Source of the DNA: CAZHZT01 sp964537285
GTDB taxonomy: Bacteria > Bacteroidota > Bacteroidia > Chitinophagales > Saprospiraceae
Length of the DNA: 15,480 bases
Assembly: GCA_964537285.1 (NCBI GenBank)
Contig: CAZHZT010000133.1
Coordinates: 1 to 15,480 of the forward strand
Direction: 5' to 3'
Shown here: positions 6,472 through 14,098 of the stretch, piece by piece
How positions within the stretch are numbered: position 1 is the stretch's first letter
Layout of the letters: each line of letters begins with the position of its first letter
The notes under the pieces: generated by a model
The model's database searches: none
What the model was told of the DNA's origin: nothing
What the model saw: only the letters and a program-made list of their open reading frames with translations
Position numbers and translations under genes: made by a program

Positions 6472-8879
6472 AAATCACCGTCTCCGCCAAAGTTACGTTC
6501 ACCTCTACCGCGTTTTTTATCTTGGTTTAAACGATAAGTAAAATTGAGGTTAACCTGCTGGGCCCTGCGCCATTGAAAAGTGGATTCGGAATAAAAGTCA
6601 GGTAAATCGGTAACAGAACGCCGCTTGCGGGAATTGAAAATGTCTTGTACACTAAGTGTGACGGTTCCTTTTCCTTTGAGCACATCCATCGAAAAACCCG
6701 AATTCAAGGAAGCAATAGAGAACGTTTTGCCTTGAGTGGTAATTTGAGGGGCTCTGTAAAAAGCCGATAACTGGAAGTCTACTTTTTTGAAAATGCGAAT
6801 TCTTGAGTTCATCCGGCCGTTCCAGGTATAGGTTTCACTCCCATAGCGTAGGCCTTCATAATTTCCAATGATCACTTGTTTAAAGAAGTTCATGTCCAGG
6901 TTGACATTCCATTTTTCCGTAAGATCGTAGGATAAATTAAACTCAAAACCGTAGGCATCCCGAGTAGCTAGGTTTATAGGGAAGCGTGTAGTAGTAGCTT
7001 CATCGAGCGTTACCGTAATTCGTTCAATGACTCCGTCCGTATGTCTATAGTAGATACTACTTAAGATGGAGCCTTTGGAGAAATATTTTAGAAATCCTAA
7101 CTCATAAGAGTCCGTGAACTCAGGTTGCAAATTTGGATTTCCCTGCCAGTTGTTTCTTGGATTATTAAAGCTGGAAAAAGGCAATAAATACCGGAACCTG
7201 GGACGGCTGATACGCCGGCTATAGCTGATTTGAAGCTGATCTTCATCCGAGAATGCATAGGTTAGGAAAGCACTCGGAAACCAACTTAAGTATTCCTGAA
7301 TATTGGCTAAATCGGATTTGACCAGTTCTGCTCTGATATCGGAATATTCTGTTCGAAGCCCTACCTGAACGCCCCATTTATCTAATTGTGTTTCACCAAT
7401 GAAATAAGCTGCGTAGACTCTTTCATCGAACTTAAGCTTGTCATCGAAGGCGCTTATAGGAAAAAAGACGCCGTTTTCATCCTGTTCCTCTACGATGAAA
7501 TCATTGTTAATGGTACGGAGTCCGGCTCTCAATCCAGCCTCAAACTGTGTTTTTTCATTGATAGGATGAATGTAATCCGTCTGGAAAATAAAATTGACTT
7601 CATCCTCGGTATTGCTGGATTGCTGGATCGTCTCTTCATTAGAATTGGCTACATATTCAAAATAGTCAGTATCCTCTGTATCATCATCATTGATGTATTT
7701 GAGGTCTACGGTCCATTTGTGTTCTGGTTTGCTAAAGGTTCTTTGGTAGTTAAGGTTGGCTTCTACATTGTGCTCTATTTCGATCTCGTCATTATCTCTG
7801 ATGGTTCTTCGAATCAGGTTATTTTCCCCGTCGAAGTCGTCAAAAACAACATCTGATTGATTATCATTGTAGGAATAGCGATAAAGTGCCGATGCGGTGA
7901 GGGTGTTTTTATCATCGATCATCCAATCGGAGCCGATGCGGAAGTTCGTTCCAAGGCCTCCGCGTTTTTGATCATAATCAGTAGTGTAATAAGCGGTTTG
8001 TTCTCCGTTTTCGTCAAAGAACTGCTGGAAAGAATCTCCTCCACCCGGATATTTGCGATAATTGATACCAAAATTCGAAAAGAGGTTGAATTTTTTTCGG
8101 CGCAGATTCAAGCCATAAGAAGCCCCATAATTGGATGGATGGCCGGCCTGAATACCAAAGGAACCATTAAGTCCTTTGGATTTGTTCTTTTTTAGTACAA
8201 TATTAATAATGCCAGCTTCCCCTTCGGCTTCGTACCTGGCAGAAGGATTGGTAATGACTTCGATCTTTTCAATGATATCTCCCTGTAAGCGTCTTAGAGC
8301 ATCCGGATCCCCCATACCAACAAGGCCCGAGGGCTTTCCATCTACCAGGATACGAACGCCCTGACTACCTCTGAGGCTTACATTACCCTCCACATCAACG
8401 GTTACAGATGGCACATTATCAAGGATATCTGCGGCGCTACCTCCAGCATTGGTTAAGTCTTTTCCGACATTAAAAACCCTTTTATCCCATTTCAATTCCA
8501 TTTGGCTGCGCTCTGCCGAGACTTCCACTTCGTCAAGCGCAATAGAGCTTTCGCTCATTTGAATCGTTCCCAGGTCCATGTTCTTTTGCAGCTGAATATT
8601 GGATATTGCTTTTTCCTCGTAGCCGATAAATTGAAAAATGGCATAGTAGGTTCCCTTTTCCAGTTCCAGTTTAAACCGGCCATCTTCATCCGTTAATCCA
8701 CCATTGGCCATGGTACTATCCTGCTGGTCATAAACGGTGATCGTGGCAAAAGAGAGTGGATTGCTTTCAGTATCCAGCAGCTGGCCTGAAAGGAGGTTAA
8801 CCGGGGGTTGATCAGCTTGAGCGTAGGTTTGAAGGGAAAAGAAAAGAAACAATAAGGAGCAAGTAAAAATCTTATTCAT
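6468..8879 (-). CDS. TonB-dependent receptor-like outer-membrane protein
   Basis: The 803-residue product has a Sec signal peptide (cleavage near residue 20, ...QTYAQ). A CarboxypepD_reg-like beta-sandwich follows (about 28-108; SGQLLDTESNPLSFATITVY, GGLTDEDGRFKLEL), then a TonB-box-like stretch LDEVEVSAERSQ. The plug domain (about 140-235) shows ILDNVPSVTVDVEGNVSLRG, ILVDGKPSG, IEKIEVITNPSARYEAEGEAGIINIVL. The rest is a large beta-barrel with the architecture of the OMP_b-brl_3 family of Bacteroidota. It ends in a basic then Gly/Asp-rich tail (KKRGRGERNFGGDGDF), often seen in that family. The ligand is unknown, and there is no SusD partner beside it, so a glycan-uptake role is not suggested. 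It converges with the SDR gene, with a 4-base overlap of stop codons and no terminator between them. Confidence 0.93.
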   Translation of the reverse strand: MNKIFTCSLLFLFFSLQTYAQADQPPVNLLSGQLLDTESNPLSFATITVYDQQDSTMANGGLTDEDGRFKLELEKGTYYAIFQFIGYEEKAISNIQLQKNMDLGTIQMSESSIALDEVEVSAERSQMELKWDKRVFNVGKDLTNAGGSAADILDNVPSVTVDVEGNVSLRGSQGVRILVDGKPSGLVGMGDPDALRRLQGDIIEKIEVITNPSARYEAEGEAGIINIVLKKNKSKGLNGSFGIQAGHPSNYGASYGLNLRRKKFNLFSNFGINYRKYPGGGDSFQQFFDENGEQTAYYTTDYDQKRGGLGTNFRIGSDWMIDDKNTLTASALYRYSYNDNQSDVVFDDFDGENNLIRRTIRDNDEIEIEHNVEANLNYQRTFSKPEHKWTVDLKYINDDDTEDTDYFEYVANSNEETIQQSSNTEDEVNFIFQTDYIHPINEKTQFEAGLRAGLRTINNDFIVEEQDENGVFFPISAFDDKLKFDERVYAAYFIGETQLDKWGVQVGLRTEYSDIRAELVKSDLANIQEYLSWFPSAFLTYAFSDEDQLQISYSRRISRPRFRYLLPFSSFNNPRNNWQGNPNLQPEFTDSYELGFLKYFSKGSILSSIYYRHTDGVIERITVTLDEATTTRFPINLATRDAYGFEFNLSYDLTEKWNVNLDMNFFKQVIIGNYEGLRYGSETYTWNGRMNSRIRIFKKVDFQLSAFYRAPQITTQGKTFSIASLNSGFSMDVLKGKGTVTLSVQDIFNSRKRRSVTDLPDFYSESTFQWRRAQQVNLNFTYRLNQDKKRGRGERNFGGDGDF

Positions 8880-8919
8880 AATATCTATGCCAGGGCGTTT
8901 TACAGTTATATTAATTTTA

Positions 8920-8936
8920 GTTCTTTGACAAATTGT
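8920..8936 (+). promoter_or_regulatory. boxA-like motif, copy 1
   Basis: GTTCTTTGACAAATTGT occurs here and, identical over 17 bases, at 9049 and 14099. The core agrees with the E. coli rrn boxA (TGCTCTTTAACA) at 9 of 12 positions when the base before it is included. It points away from the receptor gene, toward the toxin-antitoxin locus. A promoter -35-like role (TTGACA) is the alternative. Confidence 0.45.
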
Positions 8937-9003
8937 TGAATGCCAAATGCAAACAATTTAAATGAATAAATGATTAAAGGAAGTTAAATTTTTATTAAAA
9001 ATT

Positions 9004-9018
9004 ATCTCTGAAAGAGAT
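9004..9018. repeat. Small hairpin between the two boxA-like copies
   Basis: The arms atctct (9004-9009) and agagat (9013-9018) close on a GAA loop, with further weak A/T pairing outside. No gene covers it. It lies in the roughly 290-nt gap 8880-9171, whose other recognisable content is the two boxA-like motifs and the candidate -7 box. Confidence 0.4.
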
Positions 9019-9048
9019 TTTAATCGTGGGTGGGAACAAAAAATAATC

Positions 9049-9089
9049 GTTCTTTGACAAATTGTGGAAAGTGGAACTAAAATAATTCG
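9049..9089 (+). promoter_or_regulatory. boxA-like motif, copy 2, with extended downstream match
   Basis: The 18-base motif at 9049-9066 is identical to that at 14099-14116. After a 5-nt insertion the similarity continues (tggaact, aaaat...), as in both arms of the inverted repeat at 14099-14208. The conserved unit is therefore longer than boxA alone. It lies about 105 nt upstream of the antitoxin start. Confidence 0.5.
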
Positions 9090-9123
9090 CTATTGTACTA
9101 TTTACAATCCCAGTTAAAATGAA

Positions 9124-9131
9124 TAAATTTG
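9124..9131 (+). promoter_or_regulatory. Candidate -7 promoter box of the toxin-antitoxin genes
   Basis: TAAATTTG matches the Bacteroidota TAnnTTTG consensus exactly and lies 40 nt before the antitoxin ATG. A weak -33 (TTT of tttaca, 9101-9103) stands 20 nt upstream. If this is the promoter, the boxA-like copies lie upstream of the transcript and cannot act as antitermination sites for it. Confidence 0.45.
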
Positions 9132-9171
9132 TATTAAACCTTTCGAAAAATAGGAATTTAAAAAATTTTAA

Positions 9172-9426
9172 ATGAGTACTCTAGAGATAAAAGGTGAAAT
9201 GTATGAGTTGATTTCTAAGGTCAACGATAAAGAAGTTCTAATGGAGCTTTATGAATTAATTGGGGATTTTATTACTCAAAATTTATCAGAAACAGATTTT
9301 TGGGATGAATTATCGAAAGATCAAAAAGATGAACTTGAGCGAGCTATTCAAGAGAGTAATAATGATGAAAATCTAATCGAACATAAATTAGTAGTTGAAA
9401 AATATTCCAAATGGCTAAAAAGATAG
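9172..9426 (+). CDS. Antitoxin-like protein of a type II toxin-antitoxin pair
   Basis: The 84-residue, strongly acidic and mostly helical protein lies directly upstream of a RelE/ParE-type toxin. The N-terminal half (about 1-40) is a helical segment with many Leu and Ile residues. The second half (FWDELSKDQKDELERAIQES...) has the W-x-x-L/L-x-x-x-I pattern of short antitoxin tails, which usually wrap around the toxin. I do not recognise a DNA-binding domain with certainty. Its 3' end overlaps the original toxin start (ATG at 9411) by 16 nt, typical for such pairs. The assignment rests mainly on size, charge and position, so moderate confidence is appropriate. No Shine-Dalgarno site is evident. 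Confidence 0.7.
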   Translation: MSTLEIKGEMYELISKVNDKEVLMELYELIGDFITQNLSETDFWDELSKDQKDELERAIQESNNDENLIEHKLVVEKYSKWLKR

Positions 9427-9431
9427 TCTGA
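9411..9431 (+). other. Original toxin start interrupted by a TGA at codon 7
   Basis: From the ATG at 9411 the frame reads M-A-K-K-I-V-TGA-N-K-K-A-L-K-K-L-D and is otherwise continuous with the toxin ORF. RelE/ParE toxins of this type commonly start MxxKIxW followed by xxAxxxL, so the TGA (9429-9431) stands where a Trp codon (TGG) is expected. A single G-to-A change explains it. An error in the read would look the same. Confidence 0.75.
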
Positions 9432-9443
9432 AACAAGAAAGCT

Positions 9444-9719
9444 TTGAAAAAGCTTGATGAAATTATTGACTATTTGGAAGAAGAATACTCCGAAAAAATA
9501 GCTTCAAATTTTGTTGAGAAGTTATTTGATCGGGTTGAAATTTTAAGTAAATACCCGGAAATAGGTAGAAAATCAAAGAAGAAGAAATCTGTCCTGTTTC
9601 ATAAAATTGATAAAAACAGGAATATTTACTATCGGATTCATGGTCAAAAATTAATTGTAGTCTACATTTTTGATACCAGACAACATCCCGATAAAATCCA
9701 TATTAGACTTGTTCTGTAG
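9444..9719 (+). CDS. RelE/ParE-family toxin, frame remaining after a nonsense codon
   Basis: The 91 residues from a TTG codon match the core of the ParE/RelE toxin fold. There are two N-terminal helices (LKKLDEIIDYLEEEYSEKIASNFVEKLFDRVEILSKYPEIG, with the family-typical L..YPEIGR turn). The C-terminal beta-sheet follows (SVLFHKI...NRNIYYRIHGQKLIVVYIFDTRQHPDKI), with Arg and Tyr residues like those used for target contact. The first beta-strand (MAKKIVW) is cut off by the in-frame TGA at 9429-9431. TTG is a rare start, and the fold would lack its edge strand, so this is probably a dead or hypomorphic toxin. The last codons and the stop lie inside the left arm of the palindromic element 9704-9887. 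Members of this family are ribosome-dependent RNases or gyrase inhibitors, and which one applies here is not visible. Confidence 0.75.
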   Translation: MKKLDEIIDYLEEEYSEKIASNFVEKLFDRVEILSKYPEIGRKSKKKKSVLFHKIDKNRNIYYRIHGQKLIVVYIFDTRQHPDKIHIRLVL

Positions 9720-9887
9720 CTGATTAATGGGCTTAAATTGCCAAATTTTATTTTATAATGCGTTGAAAATACTCGCCGTAGCTATGGCTCCCGAAGACGT
9801 TCGGGACAAGTTATGCCTGCGTTTTTCGCCTTGTCTAAAATAAAATTTGGTCAATTACGCTCCATCATCAGCTACAGAACAAGTCTA
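9704..9887. repeat. Palindromic element C between convergent genes
   Basis: The outer arms are 21 bp and perfect (9704-9724 with 9867-9887), and inner arms of 15 bp are also perfect (ccaaattttatttta, 9741-9755 with 9836-9850). Both pairs are centred on the same axis near 9795. Close to the centre is the hairpin cccgaa/ttcggg (9790-9805). The segment 9786-9832 closely matches the right end of element A (2645-2690), including ttcgggacaagttatgcct. The left arm contains the toxin's final codons and stop, and the right arm ends 14 nt from the stop of the GAF gene. It could serve as a two-way terminator. Confidence 0.85.
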
Positions 9888-9901
9888 TTGATCAATCCTC
9901 C

Positions 9902-12271
9902 CTATCCAACTTCCCTGACCGTTATGCGAAGCGCTTTTAAACCCTGCACACCTTGAAGCTCGGTGAGGTTAAGTTCTTCGACTTCATCAGTAATATAACC
10001 TTCCTCGACTAAATAATGAATATAACGCAAGTACTCTATCCGGTCTTCTTCATGCTGATAGGCGATGGCTATTTTTCCACTCAGTGTAAGGCGCTCTTCC
10101 TTGCCTTCCACATACGCTTTATCAATACGTTTTTTGATAATTTCATAACGCACATTGTAGGTGCCGTCCACGTCGAAGCGCTTTTCATCCATGCGGAAGC
10201 GAATCGATAAGGGGCTGCTATGAACCAAAACGAGCTGAGCAGTGGTGAGCGGTATAGGAAGCTCTTTTCTCAACTCGGCTATTTTACGCGTAATTTCACA
10301 CATGGATTTCAACTGCCAAAGCCGAAGGTTTTGCAATTGATGGATTGTAAAGTCCCCCTTTTTTAACAAAGATTCTCCGGTATAAATGTTATAGGCAACA
10401 CCATCTGTTTCGTATTTTTCATAGTAATGTGGGACAACCGATTGGAGGTGTTCTTGCTCTTGATCTAAATAAGAAGAAACAACACGATTGATGCGACTTA
10501 CGCTTTGCTCATAGGCTTTTCGTTTTTTGTAAAAAATATGTAGTTCCGGATCAAGTTTATCAAAATAAGCCTTGCCCGCATCTTTGATAAGCAGATCGCG
10601 CGACATGAAATCGCGAAAGAGTCCATGCAATTCTTTCTTTATCAAATGAAGCGCCTTGTATTCATTACTAGATGTAACTCCTTTAGATACATCTTCAATG
10701 TGTTCTTTAATTTCTGTAATGTACTGATCGACCAGAGGGACATAGAATTGTTCCTTAATGACTTTCAAAACCTTACATGCTTCTTGCAAATTTTCAATCA
10801 GGTCGCTTTGGATTGAGTCGTTCCTCACGCCGGAGGAAGCTGCTATATCAGCTTGGCCATAAAGTGGATAAACATCTTTAAAAATGATTGGAGCTATTTC
10901 TGAGTTGAGGTCCTTTTTTTCACGGTTTTTAAAAAGAGTGAGCGCATTCTCCTTGAATCGCCATTCTACGGATGGATGCAGGGAAGTATATTCTTCGCGA
11001 ATGATGGAATCAATTAGGTTGTTCATTTCATCGCGATTGCGCTCTACGGCAATACTGAAGAGCGTAGCCAGGTCATTAATTTTTAAAAAGGCGAAGCTAT
11101 TCAGACCGTATTTCTGAGGGGATGCAATTTCCAGTAAACCAATGATTTTGTTTTTGGTATTGGTAAGTGGGATGAGCATAATACTGTTCCATCCCTCATT
11201 GATAAGTGCTTTAAGAAACTTGCATTGATCGGGATAACACTCAATATCCTCAATGATACGGATACTTTGGTGCTTAAGGATTTCTTCGTAGATAGAATCC
11301 GGGAAAAGCTTTTTTCGCCATTTTTTATATCTGCCATCCAGGAGCGCCTTTTTCAGCCAATGTTTGTGAAAAAGTTGAGAGGGCATCGGATAATCAATAG
11401 CAGAAATACCAAAATCGAGATCAGGAAGATTGAAAAGGGTTCGTAGCTTATCCCGAAGCTTTTCGGTTTTTTCATGATCGAGGAAGGTGTTTTGATCGAG
11501 TAAAAGATGCTTCAACTCAGAAAGCGTCTCAGATTCAGTTACTTCATTGATGTAGGTACTTACCAAGCCTTCAAACGCAAAGTTTTCCGGCGGGAAAAAC
11601 TTTAGCCATCGGTCTGTATCTCCAAAGTTTTTCATGAGGTGTTCTACTTTTTCCTGCGTAATTGGAGGTAATTCTCCTTTTACTTTTACTTCTACAAAGC
11701 TTAAGTCTATTTCCGCCTGGAAAAAACGTTCAATGGGCGAATCTTTATAGGATAAAGAAAAAGGCAGCTTGGGGGTATGTAAGATAGGATAATCGTAACA
11801 CCTGTGCAGGATCAGATTGCCCGCAATAGATATCATTAGCGTATAGTCCTGAGCTTCAGAATGCTTGAAGTGGATGGTGGAGTTGGGGTCCATATCGATT
11901 TGCTCCAGGGAAGGGGTTTGAAAAAAAGGAAATTTTCCGAATGGTCCTGAAATTCGGATATACTCTTTGTTTTCGCGAGAAGCAGGAAAAAAGGCCGATA
12001 GTAATAAATCAACCAATTCCTTATTCTTGTTGAGGGTTTCTACATTAGAGATGATTCCCTGGAGCGCTGGTTTTCCTTTTATTCGTTCCTGGATTTCCCG
12101 TGCGATGACCAAATTGGAGAGGTCACTGCTTTTGAGTTGGTTTTTCCAAAAGCGAAATAAAGGATCAAAACTTAGTTTGCAGCTGTATGGAAAATCTGGC
12201 AAATCGAAAGATTCATAAACATCTTCGAGTTCAGTGTATTTATTTTCCAGGGAGCTACTTGTTTTTACCAT
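9902..12271 (-). CDS. GAF-domain protein of unknown function
   Basis: The 789-residue protein has no signal peptide or membrane segment, so it is probably cytoplasmic. An N-terminal alpha/beta region of unknown fold (1 to about 330) is followed by a GAF-like domain (about 335-415: IRIIEDIECYPD..., WNSIMLIPLTNTKNKIIGLLEIASP, LATLFSIAVERNRDEM). A motif that I recall from similar Bacteroidota GAF proteins comes next (DVYPLYGQADIAASSGVRNDSIQSDL, here split: PLYGQADI about 469-476 and the SS/RN/IQSDL residues after it). Long helical segments run through about 490-700, and the C-terminus is alpha/beta. No kinase, cyclase, phosphodiesterase or DNA-binding motif is visible. It starts 11 nt after the pyruvate kinase-like gene and is probably co-transcribed with it. 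GAF domains bind small ligands, so sensing a metabolite is plausible but unproven. Confidence 0.85.
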   Translation of the reverse strand: MVKTSSSLENKYTELEDVYESFDLPDFPYSCKLSFDPLFRFWKNQLKSSDLSNLVIAREIQERIKGKPALQGIISNVETLNKNKELVDLLLSAFFPASRENKEYIRISGPFGKFPFFQTPSLEQIDMDPNSTIHFKHSEAQDYTLMISIAGNLILHRCYDYPILHTPKLPFSLSYKDSPIERFFQAEIDLSFVEVKVKGELPPITQEKVEHLMKNFGDTDRWLKFFPPENFAFEGLVSTYINEVTESETLSELKHLLLDQNTFLDHEKTEKLRDKLRTLFNLPDLDFGISAIDYPMPSQLFHKHWLKKALLDGRYKKWRKKLFPDSIYEEILKHQSIRIIEDIECYPDQCKFLKALINEGWNSIMLIPLTNTKNKIIGLLEIASPQKYGLNSFAFLKINDLATLFSIAVERNRDEMNNLIDSIIREEYTSLHPSVEWRFKENALTLFKNREKKDLNSEIAPIIFKDVYPLYGQADIAASSGVRNDSIQSDLIENLQEACKVLKVIKEQFYVPLVDQYITEIKEHIEDVSKGVTSSNEYKALHLIKKELHGLFRDFMSRDLLIKDAGKAYFDKLDPELHIFYKKRKAYEQSVSRINRVVSSYLDQEQEHLQSVVPHYYEKYETDGVAYNIYTGESLLKKGDFTIHQLQNLRLWQLKSMCEITRKIAELRKELPIPLTTAQLVLVHSSPLSIRFRMDEKRFDVDGTYNVRYEIIKKRIDKAYVEGKEERLTLSGKIAIAYQHEEDRIEYLRYIHYLVEEGYITDEVEELNLTELQGVQGLKALRITVREVG

Positions 12272-12282
12272 TGTAAGAAAAT

Positions 12283-13860
12283 TTAATTCATGAAAAAACT
12301 CTTAGCCACATTCAATGGTCTTAAACGCCCGTGGCGCTTATTTTGGTGCATGGCCATTCTTTCTATAATATTATCCAATGTAGTAAGTGCTTGCAGGATG
12401 AAAGGCCCTTTGTTTAACATAACACATTCAGCCCTTTCCGCCATAGCTGCATCGGTGATTTCGGCTCTTGTAGCCAGGCCGGTTTTCGCAAGTTTTTCTA
12501 AAACCTGAGTTGCCCAGATTACGGGAATATGAGCGGCTTCGCACAACCAAAGCAATTCCTCCTGAACTTCTGCAATGCGTTCAAAGCCTACTTCTACAGC
12601 CAGATCTCCTCTTGCGATCATAATGCCTACTTTGGGGCTTTGCATGGCGGTCAGTAACAGATGAGACAAGTTTTGGAAGGCTTCTTTGGTTTCAATTTTC
12701 AAAACCATTCCAATGTCTTCCCGCTTATATTCTGCTAATTTCCTTTGAAGAAGCTTTACATCATCAGGTGTTCGAACAAAGGAGTAACCAACGATATCCG
12801 CGTGTTCTGTAATGAATGGAAGGCACTCGAGGTCTGCATCTGTTAGAGAGGGCAGGTTTAAGTGGGTATCAGGAAGGTTAATACCTTTATCGGAGCCTAA
12901 ACGCGAACCTTCCGGAGCAGCTTGAATGATTTTAATATCGAAATGATCGCTATGGATATCTTCGATAACACCAGTGATGGCTCCATCATCAAAACAGATG
13001 CGCTCACCCACTTTTATGTCTGCGAAGATTTCAGGAAGGGTTGTAGATATGCTTGCTGGTTTTAAAATATTTCCTTCTTTATCGATGCGGGCAGGTTTCC
13101 CCTCAATGCTTTCTTTCATCACCCGCATATTGTCACCTACCCTTAAGATGATGGACGGTCCCTTTTTGGCTTTTCCTTTTTTATAGAGGAAATGGTCCTT
13201 CTTTTTAACATCTTCGCTAATGTTCTCACTGCGCAGTTTAGGGCCGGAAAGGTCCATATAAACCAAGCACTTTTTGTTGGTTGTCCTTTCAGCCGCTTTT
13301 AAATTGGCAATCATTTTTTCCCATATTTCCGGCGAATCGTGGCTGCAATTGATGCGTGCAATATTCATCCCTTCATCAATAAGCGATTTAATGAAATTGG
13401 GGTCATCGGCGGCTTCCGTAGGCATAGTTACCATAATACGGATTCCGCTTTGGCGATTGCAGTCACCAAAAATGGTTCTGTTCCTCTGTTCAATTTTTTC
13501 TCCGCTGTGTTTAACATTCTGTTTTCGGTTGAAAAGGGGGAATGCGTCCTCAGGGCTGATCTCATTGTTGATCATTTGCAGCCAGATCTTGATATTCCGA
13601 ACATTAGAAAGGGTATATCCTTCAGAATGCGCAATTGATGATAAAGCCAGATAGGAAAGGCGATTTTGAAGCTCTCTTCGATCCTGGCTCCGGAGGCTTA
13701 GATAGTGCACCAAATTCCTTGCGCTTTCGTGGTAGTGAGGTTGAACTTTCTCGATAGCTTCTTTAAAATCAACCTCATGTTGCATGATATTCTGCTCAAG
13801 TGCTTCCATTTCTTTTTGTAAAGCACAAAAGTTAATCTGTTGATCTATTTTGGCAATCAT
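12283..13860 (-). CDS. Divergent pyruvate kinase-like protein with N-terminal extension
   Basis: The 525-residue protein has a helical N-terminal extension (1 to about 135) of unknown role. A pyruvate kinase core follows: MNIARINCSHD (165-175), MDLSGPKLR (202-210), a B-domain (about 238-335), GYSFVRTPDD (358-367), VLKIE (386-390, catalytic Lys and metal-binding Glu), IMIARGDLAVEV (413-424, metal-binding Asp), IWATQVLE (448-455) and TRAEITDAAMA (464-474). The core catalytic residues are therefore retained. Two features are odd. The usual SGE after ADCVML is NKG here. The protein also ends about 40 residues later, so the C-terminal allosteric domain is missing. Residue 208 is Lys where potassium-dependent enzymes have Glu. 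It likely converts phosphoenolpyruvate and ADP to pyruvate and ATP, but a paralogous role is possible. It heads an operon with the GAF gene. Confidence 0.87.
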   Translation of the reverse strand: MIAKIDQQINFCALQKEMEALEQNIMQHEVDFKEAIEKVQPHYHESARNLVHYLSLRSQDRRELQNRLSYLALSSIAHSEGYTLSNVRNIKIWLQMINNEISPEDAFPLFNRKQNVKHSGEKIEQRNRTIFGDCNRQSGIRIMVTMPTEAADDPNFIKSLIDEGMNIARINCSHDSPEIWEKMIANLKAAERTTNKKCLVYMDLSGPKLRSENISEDVKKKDHFLYKKGKAKKGPSIILRVGDNMRVMKESIEGKPARIDKEGNILKPASISTTLPEIFADIKVGERICFDDGAITGVIEDIHSDHFDIKIIQAAPEGSRLGSDKGINLPDTHLNLPSLTDADLECLPFITEHADIVGYSFVRTPDDVKLLQRKLAEYKREDIGMVLKIETKEAFQNLSHLLLTAMQSPKVGIMIARGDLAVEVGFERIAEVQEELLWLCEAAHIPVIWATQVLEKLAKTGLATRAEITDAAMAERAECVMLNKGPFILQALTTLDNIIERMAMHQNKRHGRLRPLNVAKSFFMN

Positions 13861-13945
13861 TTTTATCCATTTTTATAAAAAGAAATTTAGGGTTTTTTAA
13901 TATTGAAATCGCTGATTTTTGTCACTTCAACGAATAACTAATGGC

Positions 13946-14000
13946 GGGAAACGGGAAACGGTTAACGGGGAACGGGAAACGGGGAACGGGAAACGGGGAG
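13946..14000. repeat. Tandem heptad repeat (GGGAAAC/GGGGAAC)
   Basis: Seven full 7-base units and part of an eighth follow each other: gggaaac, gggaaac, ggttaac, ggggaac, gggaaac, ggggaac, gggaaac, gggga. It begins 86 nt before the start of the pyruvate kinase-like gene, possibly within its leader. Heptameric tandem repeats are known from some bacterial genomes, and the unit number usually varies between strains. Confidence 0.9.
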
Positions 14001-14016
14001 GTTATCATATTTTTTG

Positions 14017-14024
14017 CAAATATA
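14017..14024 (-). promoter_or_regulatory. Candidate -7 box for the pyruvate kinase-like operon
   Basis: The minus strand reads TATATTTG, an exact TAnnTTTG match about 157 nt before the start codon at 13860. The heptad repeat would then sit in the 5' leader. No strong -33 TTG is seen at the right distance. Confidence 0.35.
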
Positions 14025-14098
14025 AAGTTTTTGGTTTCTGGTATACAGATTTAAAACGGTTTTCGTTTTATGTACGACTTTGGTTTTTGATCAACTTC

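Noticed and set aside
7386..8195. Plus-strand open frames opposite the receptor gene
   Set aside because: The minus-strand frame has a complete receptor domain order. The opposite frames are antisense shadows with no domain.
6468..8879. SusC-type glycan importer
   Set aside because: The protein is shorter than typical SusC proteins (about 1000 residues), has the OMP_b-brl_3-type layout, and no SusD gene is adjacent.
9429..9431. TGA read as Trp (alternative genetic code) or selenocysteine
   Set aside because: TGA ends the barrel gene at 1359 normally, the other genes read well with the standard code, and no selenocysteine insertion element or family precedent is evident.
12290..13654. Plus-strand open frames opposite the pyruvate kinase-like gene
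   Set aside because: The minus strand carries all pyruvate kinase motifs in order, so these are shadows.
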